From positions 1-29,111 of the IMG/VR virus record IMGVR_UViG_3300006917_000105: a stretch of DNA of 29,111 bases; one strand, 5' to 3'. Under the pieces are notes generated by a model that did no database searches, was not told the origin of the DNA, and worked only from the letters and a program-made list of their open reading frames with translations. Source of the DNA: a virus. Positions within the stretch are counted from its first letter, which is position 1. Each line of letters starts with the position of its first letter. Both the position numbers and the translations under genes were made by a program. This document shows, piece after piece, positions 1 to 7,922 of the stretch.

Positions 1-3000
1 AGCGTCTCGACCCCCCCTGTGTTCCAGCCGCCGTTCTTTCTGCCTGCCAACACGAGCAGCTTTCTGCTCGCAGGGGACGCTACGAACAGGATCGCGGCAG
101 GGCAAATGCTGCGGCTGGGGGCCTCGACCTTCTACGTCCAATCTGTCACCTACGACCCGACGACCAAGACGATCCCCTCGATTGAAGCTCCCTATCAGAC
201 CTACCCCAACACCACTGGTGCGACCACCGTGGACATCTTCCCGCCGACGGTTGCAGAGGCGGGTCTGCGTTCGCCTTCACAGCAGGCGCTGACGCTGATC
301 ACAGCACAGCCCGTGACGGCTACGGTCAACACCCAGACGGTTTCGACCGCCCCCGCCGGGTTGTTCTTGAGCGTCACGACTCCCTACGAGCCAGTCGTTC
401 GGGGTCAGACGACTATCACTTTCCTCGGCCCTGTCGAGTTTTCGGTCAGTGCCCCCCGCGTTATCGTGCAAGCGGGCATGATCCTTGAGATTGGCGGGCA
501 TCCCTATACGGTGGCCGACAGCCAGCTTTCCGATGATGGCTCTCAGCAGCGGATTACCGTCACGGCACCTTTCATCTACTTCTACGAGGTCACCAACGGC
601 GACCTCGTGCGCTTGAGCGCACGCCCTGTGTACCCGCAAGGTGCCAAGCAGTTTCTGCCTCTCGGCCCTCTGGTGTCCTCGGAGGACATCGAGGTCGTCT
701 ACTTCCCCTCGGGAAAGCCCGGTCAGTTGCTGATCCGCGACCTCGAATGGAAGGTCGATCCTGCCGTGGGGGCGATCCAGATTATCACCCCCGCCGCTTA
801 CTCAAGCGGCATGGCCTCGGGATTGCAAAGCGGCGACCGCTTGCTCGCTCGCTACACGGCCCAAGAGGTTCTGGGCATCACCTTTGACAGCGGCATCCCT
901 CAGCTTCCGCGCTATCTCGCGGAGTACCGCTTTAGGACAATCCCTTCTGAGGACAACGGCTACCTCGGCTCGACCGTCCAAGGCCGCTATTCCTTCCGCT
1001 TCCCAGACTCGTTCTACTGCCGCGACTTGCCCTTGCTGGCTTACCAAGGCGAGTTCGCCAAGACCATCTCCTCGCTGACCAAACAGCTCTCGGGTCAGTC
1101 GGGAGGGCCTGTGTTCAGCAGCAGTTCCCTCAGCTTGTCCGACCAAGGGCAGCAGAGCCTACTGTCACAGCGCACGACGCTGGCGAACCAAGACCGTGCC
1201 GCTCGTACCTACCTCGCCTTCTACAACGACTGCGTGGTTGCCTTCGAGCAAGTGCTGGAAGCCATCGACGGCAGGATTATTGGCGACCGCAACGGCAAGT
1301 TCCGCTTCTACAACGCGACCTCGGCTTTCCTACCGACGCCGGGCTTGACTGACCCCATCACGAGCCTGCTCGTCACCCGCAATGTGTTTAGCGACGTGTG
1401 GAACGCCAACTCGACCTACGACATCCCGATCCTGACCAGCGACCGCATCGTCGATCCTGCCGAAACCGTCACGCTGTCGAACGGCGTTCTCGACGGCGAC
1501 ATGATGGACGCCGACCGCCTCGGACGGCTGTTGAGCGAGCAACCCAGCCGCATCCGCAATGACATCGACGACCTCCTGCTCTCGCAACAGGGCGAGAGCC
1601 ACTACGAGTTGCTCTTTCACTCCTACACCTTCGGCGTCTACCGCCGCATGGCCGCTCCTAGCCAGTTCAGCCGCTTGTTCCCCGAGGCCACTCGGGGTCT
1701 CATGCTCACCAACCCCGGTATCGACGCCAACTTGGCTAATGGGTACAAGGGCTTCTACTCGTTTGCGGACTACAGTTGGGAGGAGGGTCTGCGTTCGACC
1801 TTCCTCAAGCAAGCAGCACAGGTGGCCAATCCTGTGCTGGGGCCGATTGGCAATCTCACGAGCATCTCTGTCGAACTCCGCACGCCTCGCGCATGGGTCT
1901 GGGGCTTCTTTCCTACAGGTATCCCTGCCAACTCTTTGTTCGTCGGACAGGCTGCGGTCGTTGTGCCTTGCCTCATCGCGACCGTGCTGCCGCTCGGACA
2001 AGTGCCGATCAACCCGCTAACTGGCTTCCCCGATGTGCAGCAGTTCGCCTATTCCGCTGGAGCTAGTGGCCTGATCGACCTGACGACAGGCGACCCGTCG
2101 ATCCTTCTGCCCTACTGGAAAAGCCAATCCCTCGGGGCCTTCTGGCCGCTTATGCAACTCATGGGCGGCACACCCAACGGCAGCACTTTGGCCCTGACGG
2201 CACCCGCCCTCAACGACGGCGAACCCGGAGGCTTGTTCGTCTCGGATGTCCTGTACGGCTGCGTGGTGACCTTCAAGGACTACAACGACAACCCGGTCAT
2301 CAACGCGGGGCAGTTGATCAACCTCACGGCATCCTCTCTCTGGGTTCCCGTGCAGGGCGACTCGCTCTACGTTCGCGTCCGTCCTGACACGAGCAGCAAC
2401 ACGCTCTATCAGAGCCTCCGCTTCCGCGACACGGACGAGATCGATACTCGGTTCGCAACAGGCGTAATCGAGGACTACACGGTGTTTCGCCTCACCGACA
2501 ACCAGACGCTCAACTCGCCCGGCCCCCTTCAGTTCTGGCAGGCAGAGGTTGGCTTTTCCAACCCCAACACGACCCCTGCACGAGTCCCGGCTCTGCTCGG
2601 CTTGGACAAGCTCGATAGCGGTGACTACGGCTTCCCCTTCCTGCGCTCTCGCAATACGGAACTTGAGCGGTTCGGGCAAATCACCAATGCCATGGCTGAG
2701 GTGCTAACAGCTCGCAGCCCCCTGCCCAACCAGTACTACGTCTACCCTGACGAGATCCTGTTCAATGGCAGCGTGCAGCCTGCCTTCGCTGGCGGTCTGC
2801 CCCCTTCGACGCTGTTCACCACGACTAGCCTTACCCCCGTGGGTGTCGGCAAGGGCAGTGCCACTCCGTTTGACCTCGTGCTGGTGCAGACGGTGACAGG
2901 AACCCCGCTGTTGCCTGCCAGTGCTGAGGGCTTCCAATCGCTGGCGGTTTCGTCCGTCAGCGGCGGCGAGACACTGGTCGAGGTGCCTCGGTTCTACTCG

Positions 3001-6000
3001 GAGACGGTCAAAGGCGCACCCATGAGCTACGCCTTCGAGAACGTCTGGTCGAACGACACGCTGACAGGAACGCTGACGCTCATCGAGGATCAGTCGGGAC
3101 TGCCCCCCAATGGCATCGCAGGCCAATGGGCAACCCTGCTTGACTTCAGCCTCCTCGGCTCTGGCTATCTCGACGATGGGCAGAACGCTGGCGTAGGTTT
3201 GCCCAGCGCAGGAGGCTTCAATAGCATCCTCGCGGCTTCGCCAACCAACGCGGTCGTGATCACCATCTACACGACTCAGAACACGGCGCAGGGCGGCATC
3301 AACTACGACGCAGGCGATTACGTCGAGCAGCTACTAATCAGCGCGAACGGCATCCAGCGGATTGTCGCTGGCGGTTTCGTCAACGGCGTTACCTACTTTG
3401 GCTGGAACAACAACCACTTGTTGATCCGCTTCACGCCGCCTGTCATCCCCGGCCCCCCAGTCGGCACCATCTTCGACTTGTCCAACCCCGCCACGACCCG
3501 CTTTGGCCTCATCAACAACGCGGGCGGCGTCTACACGACCGACAAGCAGTTCAACTTCTCGATCTCCGTGCTGACGAATTCGATTTTGGCTGCTTCTACG
3601 AGTGCCTCGCTTGCCGCCGACCGCTTGACCTTCCGCGAGGTCTACGACCTGACCCACGCCAAGACGCGAGGAGAACGTCACAGCCTCGGCGGGTGGGACT
3701 TGCAGGCCAAGCTGACCCTCATTGCCGCGACCGCACGAGACTCTGCCAACAACCCGCAGATTGTTCCCTACCTGTACCTCAACGGCAAAACAGGCATCGA
3801 CGGTTGCCCCTTTACCTTCCTGCCCCGCAACGGCATCCCCGGCGTCGGCACCATCGGCACCTTCACCCCAGCTACGGCTAGCGGTGCGGGAGACGAGGTG
3901 GGCACGGTCAAGGTCATGTCGTGGGAAGGCGTGCTTCCTGTCGGCTCTGGGGCCGTGCTGACGGCCAACCTCGTCGCTGGACAGGTGGACACGATCACTG
4001 TCACCAACGGCGGTTCTGGCTACAACGGCGGCTTCGTCGAACTCGTCATCGCAGCCCCCGGCGGTGCCAACCGCACGGCGACTGCTGTTGCGACCGTTGT
4101 CGGCGGCGTCATCACGATAGCTACGGTCAAGCTCAAGGGCAATGGCTATGCCGCTGCCCCAGCGATTACCGTTCGGCACTTTGCAGGCAATCAGCAGATC
4201 CCCTCGACGACAGGGATGTTGACCAGCGTCATTCCCTCGTCGCCCGAGGACGAGGTGGGCGTCATCTGCAACGGCACGGCTCTGCTCGACGCTCGCCCAA
4301 TCCTGCGTGCCCCCTCTGTCTCGCTCTCTCAGGTGGTCAAGGGCGACGTGGTGCGTGTGACCCACTCGACGACAGACCCCCTCTACAAGGCCACCGTCAA
4401 GGCGGGTACCTATCTGGCTCGCCATGCCATCAACCCCACCGTTGTCGGCGGGGAGTTCCGCTCCTACAACCTGACTGCCGCTGTCGGCTATGGCGGGTGG
4501 GCACCCTTCCAGACGCCCACGGTGGTTGCTTGGGACGACACCATCTACACGCTCAAGCTCAACACCCTCAATCGCTTTGGCGGCGTGCTGATCACAGCAG
4601 CCACGCAGACGGCTACGACGACGCTCACGACCGCAGAGCCGCATGGCTACAAGGTGGGCAACACCCTTACCATCGCTGGCTCGGACACGGTTCCCTCGCT
4701 CGACGGCACGCACACCGTCACGGCGGTTCCCTCGGAAACCGAACTGACGATCAACTTCAACTTCATCGCTGGCTCTTTCCTCTACGGTGGGCGCATCCTC
4801 GACAGCGCACGACCCTCACCACCGCACCTGTGGGCGGGTGTCGAGGACTACGGCGCGTTCCCCAACCCCGTGACCTACTTTGCCGCATACGGCCAGAACC
4901 CTCGGGTCTATGCCGTCACCAAACTCGACGGCGTGTCTACGGAAGTCGTCAGCGTCGAGTACATCACAGGCATCTCGGCAGACCCCAACAACAACGTCTT
5001 GCAACTCGTACCCGGCACGGCTCGTGATGAGAACGGCGTGCTGTTTGCAGGCTTGCCCGCCCAGAACATCGCGGCTTTCTTTGCTGCCCTCCAAGTGGGG
5101 CAGAAAGTCGGCGGCATGGTCTACGCCCCCATCGAGCTTGAGGGCTTGTCGGGTTTGCCTGCGGACAACATCGTGGCTTATGGCACCTACGGCCTTCAGG
5201 CGTTGCGCTTCGAGAACACGGACACAAACCACGTTGCAGACTACGCCGCCTTTACCGCTGTTACGCCCTATTCGACAGGCTACACCCCGCCTGTCGTCGG
5301 CAACGTCGGCGTCGGCTTCTGCTTGCCTGCGGACTCAGACCGCTTCGTGAGGAGCCGCTCTCAGGCCGTCTACGACAAGGTCTTTGGCCTGCTCGACCTC
5401 ATGGGCATTGCCAATAACCACCTCGGCCAACTCGACGGCCCCGCTGCCCCGCTGCCGACCAAGCCACACGTCCTCGCGGGTGCTACCTGTCTATTCCCAA
5501 GCGACTTGCTGATCACCGACGACGGCACAGGCACTCAACTCCTGCGCGTGCAAGCGGGTGTGTTCCTAGAGCCTAGCTTCCCTGTCAGCAACCTCCCCGT
5601 CGTCGGAGGCCCTTGGTTGTCTGACGTGATCAACGTCACCCCCATCGGCCCGACCACGGCAACCGTGAACTTGGGCACCGCTGCACGCCTTCGGGTGGGT
5701 GAGGTCGTCGCCATCGGCGGTTCGTCTCTGGCTGCGGCCAACAACACCTTTACGGTGCAGAGCGTCCTTGGCCTTACGGCGTTCAATATCACCGTGACCC
5801 TCGGTGCTGTGTCCCTCGGCGGCGACCTCTGGGGCACCAATCAGTCACGGCTGGTGGACGCTGCCAGTGTGCCTGTACCGCTGGCGACGGTCGGCGTGCG
5901 ACACACTGTAGAGGGCGTGACTGGCTTTGAGCAGCAACTGGCTTTCGAGGTGCGGCGCATCCGTCGCTTCCACGACACCAACGATGAGATCAACGCGAAC

Positions 6001-7692
6001 TTCATGCCCCTGCGCTACGCCTACGAGACTCGGCGGGGCATCGTCAAGACGTACTCGACGGACAGTCGGCAACTCGGCTACGTCGGCGCGGTGAGCTTCT
6101 CCTTCCCACCTGATGACCCCGACTATGAGAACGGCAAGAGCTACACAGGCACCCAACTCGGCGGCTTCACCTCTCCTGACGTAAACATCAAACCCGGTGA
6201 TCTGTTCCGTCTCATCGACCCCCTCGCGCCCCCCAGCGAGCGAGTGCTGCAAACGGCAATCATTCAGCGCATCACGAACTCGGGCAATCTGGTGCTGGAG
6301 GCTCCCGGCATCACGGCAGTCCCTGCCGCCTCCGTGCCGAACCTCTACTTCGAGGTCTGGCTTCGCAACGCCGTGGTGCCTCACCAGCAGTCGTGCGACC
6401 AACTGCTCGAACTGGTCACCGAGAGGACACTGCTTGACCGCGTGGCTGACCGTGTGACTCAGAAGGGTGGCTATGTCACCGTGCCCTACGGCCCCAACCG
6501 CATCCCCGATTACACCTCGGCGGTCAACAAGCTGCGGGACGACCTCATGCCCGTTGGCAAGAACTTTGCCAGCTACGGCGTGCAGATTGGCGACATCGTG
6601 CTAATCGACCCGCAAGGTGTCGTCGGGCAGGATGGCAGCGGCAACCCCCAGAGCGGCTCTCGCCCCTTTGGCGACATCTCTATCATCGAGCGTGGGGCAC
6701 CCGCATACACGGCAGGCAAGCCCTCGACACTTGACGACAACCGTGGCTTCTACCGCGTCACCAAAATCGACGCGGCCAACAACGTGCTGACCGTGGATGG
6801 CTCCACCAAGCTCGGCAGCGCCTCTCCTGCTAGCCCCGCGACGTTCCCCAAGTCCGTTGTGGGCAAGGCGGCTCGTGGCTACGCGGTCTACCCGACCGTG
6901 CATGACAGCGTGACTGTGGCCCCCGCAGGCGCGGAAGGGCAGACAGTGCTGCGTCCGACTTCGCTCCCCGGCGTGGACAACAACAACGTCCCCGTGGTCG
7001 GCCAGCCTGACAGCTACACGGTCAACGACTACAGCGTGCGGCCCTTCAGCTACCGCATCATCAGGCCGACGACCCTGCTTTCGACTGAGGCCGTCGATCT
7101 GATCCTGACCATGCGCGAGCGGATGCTCTCTCTCATCGAGCAGTTCAAGCTCGCCTTGCAAGGCAACTACGGCGGCGACTACTGGACGTTCCAAGACAAA
7201 GAGTATGGGCGCGACCTCGGCTTCCCGACCCTGCCCGATACTGGTCTCGGAGTGTTCCGCAACCTCGTCATCGAGGGCCTCATGGGCCGCATCGGCACAA
7301 CGCCCTTCACCAATGACTCCGACTGCCTGTCGGTTCTCGACCGCCGCTTCTGGATCCTCGACACACGGCTGGACATGCTGACCAAGGATACCAGCGGGTA
7401 TGGTGTCAGGCTCCTGCCCATCCCTACCCCGCCCGGTGTCTACCCCTACACCGCGTACAATGACGCGACAGGTTCGGACGTGCGTCCAGTGCTGCCCGAC
7501 CGTATCGAGATTGTGCTGGATGCTCGTGACCGCCTGCGTGAGCAGCGGTTCTCGTGGATCTCCTATCGGGCCAATAGGCTGACAGGTACGCTAGCGAACC
7601 TCGACCGCTTCGACAGCCAGTATGCCACTGCAAGGGCGCAGCAAATCGAGGCCATGCGCCAGAACCGTAGCCTCACTGGAGGTGTGCCATGA
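1..7692 (+). CDS. Giant beta-rich virion/tail structural protein, 5' partial
   Basis: The frame is open from base 1, so the gene starts left of the window; the GTG at 19 is only the first in-window start-like codon. At least 2563 residues are visible. Composition is rich in Thr, Gly, Pro, Val and Asn with no membrane segment or signal peptide, as in phage baseplate, tail-hub and fibre proteins. Visible pieces, numbered from the first window codon: a Glu/Asp-rich motif containing IGDRNGKF near 430; two successive GGSGY/GNGY-type motifs near 1337 and 1380, of a kind common in phage tail proteins; an HGYKVGN...LTIAG segment near 1548 and a related RVGEVVAIGG segment near 1898, resembling small beta-barrel tail domains; and a partly helical C-terminal region from about 2350. 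I see no convincing enzymatic motif. The final codons overlap the next start (ATGA at 7689). A structural role is inferred from composition, size and neighbours; the exact family is unknown. Confidence 0.8.
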   Translation, partial: SVSTPPVFQPPFFLPANTSSFLLAGDATNRIAAGQMLRLGASTFYVQSVTYDPTTKTIPSIEAPYQTYPNTTGATTVDIFPPTVAEAGLRSPSQQALTLITAQPVTATVNTQTVSTAPAGLFLSVTTPYEPVVRGQTTITFLGPVEFSVSAPRVIVQAGMILEIGGHPYTVADSQLSDDGSQQRITVTAPFIYFYEVTNGDLVRLSARPVYPQGAKQFLPLGPLVSSEDIEVVYFPSGKPGQLLIRDLEWKVDPAVGAIQIITPAAYSSGMASGLQSGDRLLARYTAQEVLGITFDSGIPQLPRYLAEYRFRTIPSEDNGYLGSTVQGRYSFRFPDSFYCRDLPLLAYQGEFAKTISSLTKQLSGQSGGPVFSSSSLSLSDQGQQSLLSQRTTLANQDRAARTYLAFYNDCVVAFEQVLEAIDGRIIGDRNGKFRFYNATSAFLPTPGLTDPITSLLVTRNVFSDVWNANSTYDIPILTSDRIVDPAETVTLSNGVLDGDMMDADRLGRLLSEQPSRIRNDIDDLLLSQQGESHYELLFHSYTFGVYRRMAAPSQFSRLFPEATRGLMLTNPGIDANLANGYKGFYSFADYSWEEGLRSTFLKQAAQVANPVLGPIGNLTSISVELRTPRAWVWGFFPTGIPANSLFVGQAAVVVPCLIATVLPLGQVPINPLTGFPDVQQFAYSAGASGLIDLTTGDPSILLPYWKSQSLGAFWPLMQLMGGTPNGSTLALTAPALNDGEPGGLFVSDVLYGCVVTFKDYNDNPVINAGQLINLTASSLWVPVQGDSLYVRVRPDTSSNTLYQSLRFRDTDEIDTRFATGVIEDYTVFRLTDNQTLNSPGPLQFWQAEVGFSNPNTTPARVPALLGLDKLDSGDYGFPFLRSRNTELERFGQITNAMAEVLTARSPLPNQYYVYPDEILFNGSVQPAFAGGLPPSTLFTTTSLTPVGVGKGSATPFDLVLVQTVTGTPLLPASAEGFQSLAVSSVSGGETLVEVPRFYSETVKGAPMSYAFENVWSNDTLTGTLTLIEDQSGLPPNGIAGQWATLLDFSLLGSGYLDDGQNAGVGLPSAGGFNSILAASPTNAVVITIYTTQNTAQGGINYDAGDYVEQLLISANGIQRIVAGGFVNGVTYFGWNNNHLLIRFTPPVIPGPPVGTIFDLSNPATTRFGLINNAGGVYTTDKQFNFSISVLTNSILAASTSASLAADRLTFREVYDLTHAKTRGERHSLGGWDLQAKLTLIAATARDSANNPQIVPYLYLNGKTGIDGCPFTFLPRNGIPGVGTIGTFTPATASGAGDEVGTVKVMSWEGVLPVGSGAVLTANLVAGQVDTITVTNGGSGYNGGFVELVIAAPGGANRTATAVATVVGGVITIATVKLKGNGYAAAPAITVRHFAGNQQIPSTTGMLTSVIPSSPEDEVGVICNGTALLDARPILRAPSVSLSQVVKGDVVRVTHSTTDPLYKATVKAGTYLARHAINPTVVGGEFRSYNLTAAVGYGGWAPFQTPTVVAWDDTIYTLKLNTLNRFGGVLITAATQTATTTLTTAEPHGYKVGNTLTIAGSDTVPSLDGTHTVTAVPSETELTINFNFIAGSFLYGGRILDSARPSPPHLWAGVEDYGAFPNPVTYFAAYGQNPRVYAVTKLDGVSTEVVSVEYITGISADPNNNVLQLVPGTARDENGVLFAGLPAQNIAAFFAALQVGQKVGGMVYAPIELEGLSGLPADNIVAYGTYGLQALRFENTDTNHVADYAAFTAVTPYSTGYTPPVVGNVGVGFCLPADSDRFVRSRSQAVYDKVFGLLDLMGIANNHLGQLDGPAAPLPTKPHVLAGATCLFPSDLLITDDGTGTQLLRVQAGVFLEPSFPVSNLPVVGGPWLSDVINVTPIGPTTATVNLGTAARLRVGEVVAIGGSSLAAANNTFTVQSVLGLTAFNITVTLGAVSLGGDLWGTNQSRLVDAASVPVPLATVGVRHTVEGVTGFEQQLAFEVRRIRRFHDTNDEINANFMPLRYAYETRRGIVKTYSTDSRQLGYVGAVSFSFPPDDPDYENGKSYTGTQLGGFTSPDVNIKPGDLFRLIDPLAPPSERVLQTAIIQRITNSGNLVLEAPGITAVPAASVPNLYFEVWLRNAVVPHQQSCDQLLELVTERTLLDRVADRVTQKGGYVTVPYGPNRIPDYTSAVNKLRDDLMPVGKNFASYGVQIGDIVLIDPQGVVGQDGSGNPQSGSRPFGDISIIERGAPAYTAGKPSTLDDNRGFYRVTKIDAANNVLTVDGSTKLGSASPASPATFPKSVVGKAARGYAVYPTVHDSVTVAPAGAEGQTVLRPTSLPGVDNNNVPVVGQPDSYTVNDYSVRPFSYRIIRPTTLLSTEAVDLILTMRERMLSLIEQFKLALQGNYGGDYWTFQDKEYGRDLGFPTLPDTGLGVFRNLVIEGLMGRIGTTPFTNDSDCLSVLDRRFWILDTRLDMLTKDTSGYGVRLLPIPTPPGVYPYTAYNDATGSDVRPVLPDRIEIVLDARDRLREQRFSWISYRANRLTGTLANLDRFDSQYATARAQQIEAMRQNRSLTGGVP

Positions 7693-7922
7693 CCAAGGAA
7701 GAAGCAGAGCAAGTCGAAAAGCGGCTGCGCGAGGCAGGCGTTCCTGTCAACGGCTGGTTCGAGACGCAGGAAAGCCCTGTCCACGCCGAGGCTTTGCAGA
7801 ACCAAGTCGCGCTGCTCGACCAACTCAAGGGGCTTCTGCAAGCGCAACTCGACGACGACATGCGCCAGATTGACGCACTGCGTCGTCAACTGGCGATGAA
7901 GCAGCACGGTGGGGGCCAGTAA
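7689..7922 (+). CDS. Small coiled-coil-like protein of unknown function
   Basis: This 77-residue protein starts at an ATG overlapping the upstream stop (ATGA) and is preceded by a good Shine-Dalgarno sequence (GGAGGTG at about 7679-7685). It is highly charged: an N-terminal Lys/Glu helix (KEEAEQVEKRLREAG), a short Pro/Gly/Trp turn, then a long Leu/Gln/Asp helix (about residues 34-72) with leucines at heptad-like spacing. This predicts a helical hairpin or coiled coil. Its stop codon shares one base with the start of the next gene (TAATG), so the three genes appear translationally coupled. It could be a small virion component or an assembly chaperone for the giant neighbours. No family is recognised and the role is inferred only from context. 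Confidence 0.75.
   Translation: MTKEEAEQVEKRLREAGVPVNGWFETQESPVHAEALQNQVALLDQLKGLLQAQLDDDMRQIDALRRQLAMKQHGGGQ

Noticed and set aside
3334-4713. 459-codon open frame on the minus strand
   Set aside because: It lies wholly inside the giant + strand structural gene, has an arginine/glycine/aspartate-rich composition typical of antisense frames in GC-rich DNA, and shows no recognised motif or SD.
3921-5027. 368-codon open frame on the + strand in another frame
   Set aside because: Its product is Arg/Cys/His-rich low-information sequence with no family features and is fully covered by the structural gene.
883-7692. Further + strand frames inside the giant genes (for example near 884, 1559, 4880, 7400)
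   Set aside because: Ser/Arg/Pro-rich frame-shadow translations without SD or motif; the long frame has the expected codon pattern.
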